NCBI GenBank assembly: GCA_030041095.1
Contig: JASHON010000103.1
Span: 1-35,743, forward strand
Length of the DNA: 35,743 nucleotides
From: Terriglobia bacterium
GTDB lineage: Bacteria; Acidobacteriota; Terriglobia; UBA7540
Reading direction: 5' to 3'
The stretch's first letter is position 1. Every line of letters begins with the position of its first letter. The position numbers were made by a program, and so were the translations under genes. The notes below the pieces were generated by a model, which saw nothing but the letters and a program-made list of their open reading frames with translations, was not told the origin of the DNA and did not search any database. Positions 9,801 through 18,419 of the stretch are shown one piece after another.

Positions 9801-9973
9801 TCGGCGTAGCCGTGGTGGGCGGATTGGTGATTTCGCAACTGATTACGCTATACATCACGCCAGTCTATTATACTTATCTGGATTCTTTCCAGAACTGGGT
9901 AGGCAGGTTCTTCAGGCGACATCAGGCCGAGCCGGTGGAAGCCGTGCAACCTTCGCCCGTTGCGCAGGCGTAA
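6845..9973 (+). CDS. RND multidrug efflux inner-membrane transporter (HAE1 family, MdtB/MdtC-like)
   Basis: The 1042-residue length is standard for proton-driven RND pumps. It opens with MNLSEIFIRRPVMTTLIMFGIVIFG, the conserved first membrane helix, followed by LPVSDLPSVDYPTIQV and the porter domain. The TM4 segment SVGFVVDDAIVVLENIARH holds the paired aspartates of the proton relay, and the second half repeats the layout (LIMLIGIVKKNAIMMIDFAL). The sequence GNTSITLQFTLSRNIDAAAQDVQAMI is typical of MdtB/MdtC and related pumps. Substrates are likely drugs, bile-type detergents or secondary metabolites, which cannot be decided by sequence. A ribosome site GGGAAG precedes the ATG, and the gene is co-oriented with the adaptor. 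Only one RND subunit is encoded here, unlike the MdtBC pair of enterobacteria. Confidence 0.95.
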   Translation: MNLSEIFIRRPVMTTLIMFGIVIFGVFAYRVLPVSDLPSVDYPTIQVMASLPGASPETMASAVATPLERQFSTIQGLDSMTSASSLGNTSITLQFTLSRNIDAAAQDVQAMITAASGQLPTGMPSPPTFAKVNPAEQPVIYIAVYSDTLPVWQVDEYAETLMAERISMVSGVAQVQVYGARKYAVRIQLDPKKLAAWGVGLDQVATAVENANVNLPVGQLNGAHKAFTVEATGQLMKAAEYRPLIVAYRNGAPVRLDQLGQVIDGVQEDKVTNWFNGHEAMVMAVQRQPGTNTVEVVKAVRKLLPQFEQEIPPSIHLSILADRAQDIQASIHDVKFTLMLAIALVVLVIFLFLRNVSATVIPSLALPMAIIGTFSLMYLLGYTIDNLSMMALVLSVGFVVDDAIVVLENIARHVEMGQGVWEASLDGTREISFTILSMTLSLAAVFIPVLFMSGMIGRLLHEFAVVIMVAILVSGFVSLTLTPMLCSRFIRSSHGQSHGALYNAGETAWNSVAQVYEWSLKKVLNHRLATLFGSFVLIAVSAYLFMIIPKGFLPSEDSGNIIGFTLAAQGISFDSMKAHQQAVAALCAKNPNVESMMSFSGVGGPSPGGNGGLIFMHLKSHPERKLTTDQVIAQLRPMLFSVPGIVTFLENPPPIQVGGQLTRGLYQFTLESPDTNELYHEAAVFEQQAARLPGLVDVNSDLQMANPQANVVIDRNEAATLGITPRQIETALSIAFGDNQISTIYAPEDEYWVVAELLPKYQSSPADLSQLYVTSSNGNLAPLSAVAHVDEDLGPLSVNHTGQLPSVTISFNLKPRVSLGTAVNEVQDLAHNVIPASVVTSFQGAAQAFEQSLKSMGILLVITVLVIYILLGVLYESFIHPVTILSGLPAAGLGALWCLMLFKMDLDLYGFVGLIMLIGIVKKNAIMMIDFALDAERREGKNPHDAIFQGCLIRFRPIMMTTVAAFMGTLPIALAYGAGGKARQPLGVAVVGGLVISQLITLYITPVYYTYLDSFQNWVGRFFRRHQAEPVEAVQPSPVAQA

Positions 9974-9990
9974 TTGAACTGAGGCAACCG

Positions 9991-10239
9991 ATGGTGATTG
10001 AGGAAGCGGTGGAAATCCGAACAGAGGATGGAGTGGCAGAAGGCTATCTCTACTATTTCGGCCATGCCGTTGAAGATCGCAGCATGCCACAGGAAGCGAT
10101 CGATGGCCTGAATAAGGCGCTGGCAAAATGGAATGGCCGGTACGAGAGCGAAGTCTTCGAAGGGGCTCATCACGGCTGGACCGTTCCGGATAGCCCCTCC
10201 TACCACTCCACCCAAGCCGAGCACGCCCGGAAGATTTGA
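9991..10239 (+). pseudogene. Dienelactone hydrolase remnant with large internal deletion
   Basis: The 82-codon frame starts at an ATG with GAGG upstream. Residues 1-20 (MVIEEAVEIRTEDGVAEGYL) match the N-terminus of dienelactone hydrolase family proteins, while residues ~22-80 (FGHAVEDRSMPQEAIDGLNK ... RYESEVFEGAHHGWTVPDSP) match their C-terminus. The central ~150 residues, including the nucleophile elbow with the catalytic Cys/Ser, are absent; the Asp- and His-bearing motifs remain. The join falls at a Leu-Tyr-Tyr/Phe stretch that is similar on both sides in intact relatives, suggesting deletion between short repeats. The end is also damaged: the frame stops at 10239, and another frame just after it (10222 to ~10275, EDLTLSHRLFNESS) resembles the usual tail, suggesting a frameshift. 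It cannot encode an active hydrolase. Family match is by eye. Confidence 0.75.
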
Positions 10240-10379
10240 CTCTCTCGCACCGCCTCTTCAATGAAAGCTCATCATTACCGGTCCCTGGATCGGTCATCTT
10301 GCGCCCATCTTGAAGAGGCCCTGAACGAAGCGAAGTTCGTCAGTTTCACGGGCTCGATCACAGATCCTGGAAAGCTTGG

Positions 10380-10841
10380 TCACCGCTTGGGCTTCCATTT
10401 TTCGAAGAACGCCAGAAAACTTGAAGGATTCATCGCACGCGCGTTCTCAAACTCGCCCTGTTTCTGCGCGACCAGCAACTTCCCACGTGAGTTCAGAACC
10501 GCCAGCGCCGGGATGCCCTTGTGCAGGGGAATGCCATATTTCGCGGCCAGATCGAGGTTGCGGTCATACCGACCGACGCTGATGTGCACCACCTCGTAAT
10601 TCCTGGCGATGACGCCTGCCAACTGGCCCCGGTGCATCTGCGCGTCGAGGACGTGGCAGTCCAGACACCAGTTAGCGCCGAAATCGAGGATGACGTTCTT
10701 ATGCTCGGCCGAAGCCTTGCGAAGAGCCGCGGAGACAAGTTGTCGAGCATTGGCATGATCGTCGTAGATCTGGCGCACGGCAGCTCTTCCGGCCACCGCG
10801 CATCCCAAGATCACAAGCATCGCCATCGTTCCTTTTCTCAT
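10380..10841 (-). CDS. Exported thioredoxin-like protein
   Basis: The 153-residue protein starts at the ATG at 10841, placed well behind a GAGGTGA ribosome site; an in-frame GTG three codons earlier would be too close. The N-terminus MRKGTMAMLVILGCAVAGRA is a signal peptide, so the protein should be periplasmic. The thioredoxin-like core contains GANWCLDCH with the CxxC pair at Cys59 and Cys62, and a cis-Pro region at KGIPALAVLNSRGKLLV. It resembles the DsbD C-terminal/thioredoxin_7 group, which reduces or exchanges disulfides outside the cytosol. It lies 215 bases downstream of the PQQ dehydrogenase gene, whose heme-binding CxxCH cysteines must be reduced for heme attachment; a link is only inferred. 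Confidence 0.85.
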   Translation of the reverse strand: MRKGTMAMLVILGCAVAGRAAVRQIYDDHANARQLVSAALRKASAEHKNVILDFGANWCLDCHVLDAQMHRGQLAGVIARNYEVVHISVGRYDRNLDLAAKYGIPLHKGIPALAVLNSRGKLLVAQKQGEFENARAMNPSSFLAFFEKWKPKR

Positions 10842-11056
10842 ATCATTCACCTCAGACGTTGATCCTCGCCACCCGTGGCATCATATCACGCTTCAATCCT
10901 CGCCCGGGATCATAGGTCCCGGCGTGGTTGAGTACGGCATACAAACAGGGCGCCGCTGGCGTCCGTCAAGCACCGCTTCACGACTTGGGAAAGAGCTTCT
11001 GCAAGCGAAGAAGTTTCGGTCGTCCCGTTCCAACCACGGATCCGGAAGATGGCAGG

Positions 11057-13219
11057 TTATCGAGGAAGAGAGAAAGCCACGTAGACTCCGCCTCGCGGTG
11101 CGCCCAAGGCATTTTTCGGTCCGCCGGCAGCAATCACCACGTATTGGCGTCCATTCACTTCGTAGGTTGCGGGGGTCGCATCGCCGGAGAATGGGAGCGT
11201 CGCTTCCCATAGCAATTTTCCAGTGGAGGAGTCGAAAGCGCGGAACTTGTTGTCAAAGCTCGTCGCTCCAATGAACAGCAGCCCTCCTGCAGTCACAATC
11301 GGCCCGCCGTAATTCTCAGTCCCGGTGTTTCTCATCCTCTCTCGGGCCAGCTTGGGATACTCGCCGAGGGGAATCTTCCACAGATACTTCCCGGTATTCA
11401 GATCGATGGCATTCAATGTGCCCCAGGGCGGCGCAACGGCGGGGTAACCTTGCGGATCCAGAAACCGGTTATAACCGGTGAAGAGATACGCTCTTGTTTC
11501 TCTCACCGCTGGAGACTCGGAGCTCTGGATAGTCCCATTTTCCCCATTAACGAGGTACCGGACCAGAGCGGATCGCTGATTGTGTGAAAGACTTGAGAAA
11601 CTCGGCATTCGGCCGCGTCCCAAGCGAATGATTTTCCTGATTTCCCTCGCGGTTAGGTGATTCCCGATGTGGAGAAGCGATGGATATGCTGGCGGCGATC
11701 CCGCTAGATTGACACCGTGACAAAGGCTGCAGCGGCTCAAATAAAGCGCTCGCGCCGTTCCCGCCTGGCTCTGATTCCTGGCTAACTCTCCGGTCCAGGC
11801 GATATCATTCGAGTTCACGTAAAGGACACCCGTTTTCGGATCGACGGCCGGGCCTCCCCATTCCGCTCCACCGTCGAAGCCTGGAAAGAGGACGGTCGGC
11901 CTGCCCACGCGGAAAGGGACGAACTGCCCGTCACTGATAAAGTTCTTGAACTGCTTCTCAGCCCATTGGTGAGCTGCGGGAGTACGGTCCGTGAGCATGG
12001 CTGCTGTGAGAAACTGGCGCGCATAAGGGGCGGGCATGGCCGGCAACGGTTGCTCTCGGGCAGCAAGCTCCCCCGGCACTGTGCTGGACGGATATTCGCG
12101 ATATTCAATTGGAAAGAGCGGCCGTCCATTGAGCCGATTGAAAAGGTAGACAAAGCCCTGCTTCGTGGTTTGAGCAACGGCATCGATCGCTCTCCCGTGG
12201 CTATCGACGGTTAAGAGCTCCGGAGGTGCAGGAAAGTCCCGGTCCCAAAGATCGTGCCGGACGCCCTGAAAATACCAAATCAGCTTGCCGGTTTCCGCGT
12301 TCAATGCAAGGAGGCAGTCCGCGAAGAGATCATTTCCGTGCTCGTTAGGCTTATAGAAATCCGGCGAGACGGAGCCGGTGGGAACATAGAGGACGCCTCG
12401 GTGCGCGTCGAGTGCCATTCCCGCCCAGTTATTGGCCGCACCCGCATATTTCCAGGCATTCTTGGGCCAGCTATCATAGCCAAATTCGCCGGGATGTGGA
12501 ATTGTGTGGAACGACCAACGCAGCTTTCCGGTTCGAACGTCGTAGGCGCGAATATCCCCGGGCGCGCACGGCAAGGTTTCCGGCTCCATGCCGCCGACGA
12601 TCAGCAAATCCTTGTAAACTGTCGCAGGACTGGTCAACGCGATGATGACCGAAGCAGGATCTCGGCCGAGATTCCTGCGAAGGTCGATGCGGCCGTCGGT
12701 TCCAAAGGTTCGAATAGGCCGGCCTGTATCCGCATTGAGCGCGTAAACAAAGTTCATGATGCCGACGAAGACGCGTTTGTCTGCCCCGCTGCCCCAATAC
12801 GCCAAGCCGCGGTCCGGTTGGGTGCCTGGGATTCCGGAATCGAATCTCCAGATGAGCTTCCCAGTCGCAGCGTTGAGCGCAAATACCTTCTGCGATGGCG
12901 AGAGTCCGTAAAGCACTCCGTTGATGATGAGAGGCGTCGTCTCGAGGCCATAGGATCCGTTTTCGCCGGTCTCGTAAGTCCAGGCAACTTTAAGTTCGTG
13001 AACGCTCGACCGGTTAATCTGGGCGAGCGGAGAATAGTGATCCTGGGCAAGCCCTCCGCCGTACTCCCAGTCCGTTCCGGCTTCGCCGTTGCTAACGATG
13101 CGACGCGGGGCATGCGCCGAGATCTGCTTCGAGCGCGGGTTGCCAAAGCAAAATACGAGAATCGCCAGAAAAGCAACGCCGAACATCACGAACAACTTGA
13201 GGCCAACAATCGATTTCAT
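11057..13219 (-). CDS. PQQ-dependent dehydrogenase (glucose dehydrogenase-like beta-propeller) with inserted cytochrome c domain
   Basis: About 720 residues from the ATG at 13219; an ATG three codons upstream is possible. A hydrophobic N-terminal segment (LKLFVMFGVAFLAILVFCF) exports or anchors it. The propeller begins WEYGGGLAQDHYSPLAQINR and shows repeated tryptophan-docking blades (GKLIWRFDSG, GKLRWSFHT, GKLIWYFQGV, GKYLWKIPLG, GKLLWEATLP). The sequence FQGVRHDLWDRDFPAPPEL is typical of membrane-type PQQ glucose dehydrogenases. Between blades, residues ~480-560 form a c-type cytochrome with CSLCH (497-501) and the likely axial Met538 in GRMPSF. It should oxidise a sugar or alcohol in the periplasm and pass electrons through its own heme. 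The substrate is not predictable. No pqq synthesis genes are in the window. Confidence 0.9.
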   Translation of the reverse strand: MKSIVGLKLFVMFGVAFLAILVFCFGNPRSKQISAHAPRRIVSNGEAGTDWEYGGGLAQDHYSPLAQINRSSVHELKVAWTYETGENGSYGLETTPLIINGVLYGLSPSQKVFALNAATGKLIWRFDSGIPGTQPDRGLAYWGSGADKRVFVGIMNFVYALNADTGRPIRTFGTDGRIDLRRNLGRDPASVIIALTSPATVYKDLLIVGGMEPETLPCAPGDIRAYDVRTGKLRWSFHTIPHPGEFGYDSWPKNAWKYAGAANNWAGMALDAHRGVLYVPTGSVSPDFYKPNEHGNDLFADCLLALNAETGKLIWYFQGVRHDLWDRDFPAPPELLTVDSHGRAIDAVAQTTKQGFVYLFNRLNGRPLFPIEYREYPSSTVPGELAAREQPLPAMPAPYARQFLTAAMLTDRTPAAHQWAEKQFKNFISDGQFVPFRVGRPTVLFPGFDGGAEWGGPAVDPKTGVLYVNSNDIAWTGELARNQSQAGTARALYLSRCSLCHGVNLAGSPPAYPSLLHIGNHLTAREIRKIIRLGRGRMPSFSSLSHNQRSALVRYLVNGENGTIQSSESPAVRETRAYLFTGYNRFLDPQGYPAVAPPWGTLNAIDLNTGKYLWKIPLGEYPKLARERMRNTGTENYGGPIVTAGGLLFIGATSFDNKFRAFDSSTGKLLWEATLPFSGDATPATYEVNGRQYVVIAAGGPKNALGAPRGGVYVAFSLPR

Positions 13220-13458
13220 AGCTCTCATCCCGCGTAGTGACTTGCTAGCTTCTTCTGTCTTGCCACACGCTTTGTCCACAAACATGAGCACCGGTGTGAG
13301 CTTCGCAATTGTACTCCCTGTCTGAGCGCCTCATCTCTTCCAACCTGGAGGACAATCACAAACCTCCTGGTGGCCGCGATGTGCGGCCAGCCTGTCGCTT
13401 TTATTGGCTGGGTCGAACGAGAGGGATAGAATTCAAAAGCCCCATGCAGCGAGAGGTT

Positions 13459-14211
13459 TCAATCCAGCCACATACCGCCGTTCACTTCAACGGTTTCGCC
13501 GGTCATGTAACGCGCTGCCGGCGAGGCGAGGAAAACAATCACGTCCGCAACTTCTTCGGAGGTTCCTGCGCGCGCCATAGGGATGGAAGCCACCATTTTA
13601 TCCATAAGGGCAGGAGGGCTATACCGTTCGTGATAGGGTGTTGCAATTACACCAGGATTGATGCCGTTTACGCGGATTCCGTACTGGGCAAGCTCTTTTG
13701 CAAGCGATTTGGTGTAAGCGATCAGCCCACCTTTGGCCGCCGCGTAAACGCCCGCGCCCGGTCCGCCGCCGTTACGGCCCGAAATTGAACTGACGTTTAC
13801 AATCGCGCCGCTCTTGCGCTCCGCCATATGCTTCCAGACCGCCTGGGCGCATAAGTAAACGCTCTTGAGATTTACCGCCATCACCTTCTCCCAATAATCT
13901 TCCGTAATTTCCGGCAGGTTGCGGCGCGCCAGCAGATCGCCTGCGTTGTTGACCAGGATGTCGATGCGCCCCAACTTGGCGAGCGTCGTCTCAACCATCC
14001 GCTTGACGTCGGCGCTGATCGTGACATCGGCCTTCACGGTCAGCGCTTCGCTTCCGAGTTTTCTGAGAGATTGGGCGACGATTTCGGCTCCCGCTTCGTT
14101 CTTCAGATAATTCACGGCAACCGCTGCTCCTTCCCGGGCGAAAGCCGCTGCTGTGGCCGCTCCAATGCCGCTGGAAGCGCCAGTGATGAGTACGACCTGG
14201 CCCTTGAACAT
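13459..14211 (-). CDS. Short-chain dehydrogenase/reductase, FabG-like
   Basis: The 250-residue enzyme starts at an ATG eight bases behind a strong GGAGGAGG site; the longer frame to 14298 has no comparable site. It is a classical SDR: the cofactor motif TGASSGIG (10-17), NNAG (88-91), Asn114, Ser141/142, and the catalytic YxxxK with Tyr156 and Lys160. The end, MTGETVEVNGGMWLD, is typical of FabG and glucose dehydrogenase-like members. It reduces or oxidises a hydroxyl/keto substrate with NAD(P); the absence of an acidic residue directly after beta-2 (VNYLKN) favours NADP. The substrate is unknown. It lies 97 bases downstream of thiC on the same strand and may be co-transcribed, though it has no known role in thiamine synthesis. 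Confidence 0.9.
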   Translation of the reverse strand: MFKGQVVLITGASSGIGAATAAAFAREGAAVAVNYLKNEAGAEIVAQSLRKLGSEALTVKADVTISADVKRMVETTLAKLGRIDILVNNAGDLLARRNLPEITEDYWEKVMAVNLKSVYLCAQAVWKHMAERKSGAIVNVSSISGRNGGGPGAGVYAAAKGGLIAYTKSLAKELAQYGIRVNGINPGVIATPYHERYSPPALMDKMVASIPMARAGTSEEVADVIVFLASPAARYMTGETVEVNGGMWLD

Positions 14212-14308
14212 GAGATGCGCCTCCTCCAATAGAATCGGATCAATCTGTGGGTCCAATGCAAACGTGGCGTCGGTGAGCAACGTGTGGGCCAGATTCAACG
14301 ACCGAACC

Positions 14309-15742
<1,434 letters not shown>

Positions 15743-15893
15743 TTACAACCACGCCTGGACGCGAGCAAGGAAGCAGCCTCGAGCAGTTTCTACGGCCAGC
15801 CTCGAGCACCGTCCTTTCGATCCGCTCGATTGCGATCACCCTTCGCAAACGCCATCAGCTAACCATCGCCGATGAAGCAGCGTCTCTCGTCGG

Positions 15894-16523
15894 CTAATGC
15901 GTCCGCTGTTCGTAGTTCGGTACCGCGGCCGCGGCGCGCGTGGACTTCTCGACGACCCGGTCGAGAACTTCCAGGAACTTAGCGAGCCACGCGGGATGCG
16001 CTGGCCAGGCGGGCGCCGTAACCAAGTTGCGATCGACGTGTGCCTCCGTCATCTGAAGGTTAACGTAGGTTCCACCCGCCGCATCCACTTCCGGCCCGAC
16101 AGCGGGATAGGCGCTGATGGATCGTCCCTTAAGCACTTTTGCCGCCGCGAGCACTTGAGCGCCGTGGCAAATTGCGGCCACCGGCTTTTCAGCCGCAAAG
16201 AAGTGCCGGACGATTTCGAGCACTCGCGGATTGAGCCGGAGGTACTCCGGCGCCCGGCCTCCCGGGATCACCAGGCCATCGTAAGTTTCAGTCTTCACCT
16301 CGCCGAAATTCGCATTCAGGGCAAAGTTATGGCCGCGCTTTTCGCTGTAAGTCTGATCGCCCTCGAAGTCGTGAATCGCCGTCCTGACGGTGTCTCCGGC
16401 TTTCTTTCCTGGACACACGGTATCGACGGTGTGGCCGGCCATTTGCAATGCCTGAAAGGGTACCATCGCTTCGTAATCCTCAACGTAGTCGCCGACAAGC
16501 ATCAACAATTTTTTCCCTGCCAT
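15894..16523 (-). CDS. DJ-1/PfpI family protein
   Basis: The 209-residue protein starts at the ATG at 16523 behind AAAGGAGA; six more in-frame codons upstream are not needed. It has the DJ-1/PfpI glutamine-amidotransferase-like fold: [21 protein letters not shown] at the N-terminus (with the family's conserved Glu), [13 protein letters not shown], and the nucleophile elbow AICHGAQVL with Cys119. Members act as proteases, deglycases, chaperones or isonitrile hydratases, and the precise activity cannot be read from sequence. The overall pattern, including [19 protein letters not shown], is like the larger PfpI-related subgroup often annotated as ThiJ/PfpI. It is 190 bases upstream of thiC on the same strand and diverges from the NUDIX gene. 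Confidence 0.9.
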   Translation of the reverse strand: MAGKKLLMLVGDYVEDYEAMVPFQALQMAGHTVDTVCPGKKAGDTVRTAIHDFEGDQTYSEKRGHNFALNANFGEVKTETYDGLVIPGGRAPEYLRLNPRVLEIVRHFFAAEKPVAAICHGAQVLAAAKVLKGRSISAYPAVGPEVDAAGGTYVNLQMTEAHVDRNLVTAPAWPAHPAWLAKFLEVLDRVVEKSTRAAAAVPNYEQRTH

Positions 16524-16638
16524 CTTCGCTCTCCTTTCCAACTCTGATTATAAGTGAGATTCAGAGCCGGCAGGCGGCGATGCTCCGCCTGGAGTGAAAC
16601 CCCAAAGTGTGAAAGAATCCGAACGGGGGTTTTCCGCG

Positions 16639-17166
16639 ATGCGGGTGCTGAGCTCAAAGAGCGTTTACAAGGGTAAGATCATTGACGTCAGCGTCGATGA
16701 CGTCATCGAGCCGAAAGGTGTCCGCACTCGGCGCGAGGTTGTGCGTCACGGAGGCTCGGTTGTCGTCCTTGCGCGAGTCGGGAAGGGCAAAGTCCTGCTC
16801 GTGCGCCAGTTCCGCTACGCTGCGGGACGATCGCTCTGGGAACTCGTAGCCGGAGGCATCGAGCCCGGTGAGCGCCCTGCCCGCGCCGCGGCCAGAGAGC
16901 TACGGGAGGAAACTGGTTATCGCGCTGCCACCTTGAAACCGGTTTTCCAGTTTTACCCCAGTCCAGGAATCCTGTCGGAAAAGATGGTTCTGTTCGAGGC
17001 AATGAAACTCCGGGAAGGACCTACCGACCCGGACTCCGATGAGCGGATTGAAACCCGCGCGTTTAGCCTTCAGGATCTGAAGGGGTTGGTTTGCGGCCGT
17101 AAGATTCAGGACGGAAAAACGCTGATCGGCCTTTTGTGGCTTTTCGGTCATAGCATGATGTCCTGA
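16639..17166 (+). CDS. NUDIX hydrolase, ADP-ribose pyrophosphatase type
   Basis: About 175 residues from the ATG at 16639; upstream GTG codons at 16594 and 16609 are alternatives because the ribosome site (GGGGG, nine bases upstream) is only moderate. The complete NUDIX box is present as GGIEPGERPARAAARELREETGY, spelled G-x5-E-x7-R-E-x2-E-E-x-G with all metal-binding glutamates. The N-terminal part (VYKGKIIDVSVDDV ... VVRHGGSVVVLARV) and the preceding VLLVRQFRYAAGRSLWELVAGG are characteristic of ADP-ribose pyrophosphatases (NudF-like), which split ADP-ribose into AMP and ribose 5-phosphate. It is 21 bases upstream of cbiM and may be transcribed with the transporter genes, without an obvious functional tie. 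Confidence 0.92.
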   Translation: MRVLSSKSVYKGKIIDVSVDDVIEPKGVRTRREVVRHGGSVVVLARVGKGKVLLVRQFRYAAGRSLWELVAGGIEPGERPARAAARELREETGYRAATLKPVFQFYPSPGILSEKMVLFEAMKLREGPTDPDSDERIETRAFSLQDLKGLVCGRKIQDGKTLIGLLWLFGHSMMS

Positions 17167-17187
17167 ATCCGTGTTACCAATCAACTG

Positions 17188-18288
17188 ATGCACATCCCCG
17201 ACGGCTACCTCAGCCCCTCCACCTGCGCAACACTCTACGCCGCCTCGGCGCCGTTTTGGTATGTCTCGCTTAAGCGCGTGAAGAAGCAGCTCAGCAGCCG
17301 GCTGGTTCCGCTGCTGTCCGTCTTCGCTGCCCTATCCTTCGTGATCATGATGTTCAACGTACCCTTGCCTGGCGGTACTACAGGCCACGCCGTCGGCATG
17401 GGCATCGCGACGATTGTCCTGGGACCTTGGGCATCGATACTCGCTCTTTCAGCCGCCATCTTCATTCAGGCGCTGTTCTTCGGCGACGGAGGCATCACCA
17501 CGTTCGGAGCAAACTGTTTCAACATGGCAATTGTGGGCTCGCTGGCCGCTTTTGTCATTTATCGCATCGTCGCGGGCCACTGCGCGCTAACGGCACGGCG
17601 CCGCGTACTCGCGGGGGCAATGGCAGGCTATCTGGCCATCAATACGTCGGCGCTCTGCGCCGCGGTTGAGCTGGGCATCCAACCGCTCTTATTCAGGACG
17701 GCCGCTGGAGCGCCTCTCTACGCCCCCTATCCTCTCCATATCGCTGTTCCGGCGATGCTGATCGGCCACCTCACGTTTGCTGGTGTTGCTGAACTGGTGC
17801 TGACGGGTGGCCTGGTGGCCTACTTGCAGAAATCGAATCCGCAACTGCTCAGGCGAACTGCGCCCGGTTCGCTTCTGGGAGGGGAGCGCGAGCCCACCGC
17901 AGAGCCTGCCGGTTGGAAGGCAGCACGGCCGTTGGGGCTGCTCGTTGCATTGCTCCTGGTGCTTACGCCGCTGGGGATTCTTGCCGGCGGCAAGGCTTGG
18001 GGAGAATGGACGGCAAGAGACTTTTCCAACCCCACCATGCGCCAGCAGATTGCGAAAGCTTCCAGCGACGCGCCGCCTCCAACGCACGCTCCCGGCGGGC
18101 TTGCCCGGCTTTCCACTTTCTGGACGGCTCCTTTCGCCCGCTATGCTCCTCCCGGTGTCGGCAGCCGCGCGTTTGGCTATGTGCTCAGTGGAATGTTTGG
18201 GGCAGGCGTCATCATCTTACTGTCGCTAATCGTCGCGTGGCTCGCGGAGCGGTTCCGAAGATGGCGGACCGATGGACGGCCGGCCTAG
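17188..18288 (+). CDS. cbiM: Cobalt/nickel ECF transporter substrate-binding membrane component CbiM with C-terminal CbiN-like region
   Basis: The 366-residue protein begins exactly with MHIPDG, the N-terminal metal-coordinating signature of CbiM/NikM, where the free amino terminus and His2 bind the metal. Multiple membrane helices follow, including VMMFNVPLPGG-type and FGDGGITTFGANCFNMAIVG segments conserved in the family. After ~215 residues a soluble linker leads to another membrane helix (LGLLVALLLVLTPLGILAGG), an AWGEW motif, and a final helix (FGAGVIILLSLIVAWL). This tail resembles the CbiN/PDGLE domain that stimulates the transporter, so the two components appear fused. It supplies Co2+ or Ni2+ uptake. 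It is followed by cbiQ and cbiO. The ribosome site is weak. Confidence 0.93.
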   Translation: MHIPDGYLSPSTCATLYAASAPFWYVSLKRVKKQLSSRLVPLLSVFAALSFVIMMFNVPLPGGTTGHAVGMGIATIVLGPWASILALSAAIFIQALFFGDGGITTFGANCFNMAIVGSLAAFVIYRIVAGHCALTARRRVLAGAMAGYLAINTSALCAAVELGIQPLLFRTAAGAPLYAPYPLHIAVPAMLIGHLTFAGVAELVLTGGLVAYLQKSNPQLLRRTAPGSLLGGEREPTAEPAGWKAARPLGLLVALLLVLTPLGILAGGKAWGEWTARDFSNPTMRQQIAKASSDAPPPTHAPGGLARLSTFWTAPFARYAPPGVGSRAFGYVLSGMFGAGVIILLSLIVAWLAERFRRWRTDGRPA

Positions 18289-18419
18289 AAATCCGGCAGA
18301 AAAGCTCGTTGAGGTAACTCATGCCGGGCGAAGCGCCCAGGCATCTGAGGTATGGAGTTGATCCGGAAATTTTTCGTCGCCGTTTAGGATGACGGCCCAG
18401 TGCTTTTGACAACCGATAT

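Noticed and set aside
9694-9990. Open frame joined to the hydrolase remnant
   Set aside because: It overlaps the end of the RND pump gene in another frame; only the part from the ATG at 9991 resembles a protein family.
12254-13237. 327-residue open frame on the plus strand
   Set aside because: It is antisense to the PQQ dehydrogenase, lacks any family motif and has no ribosome site.
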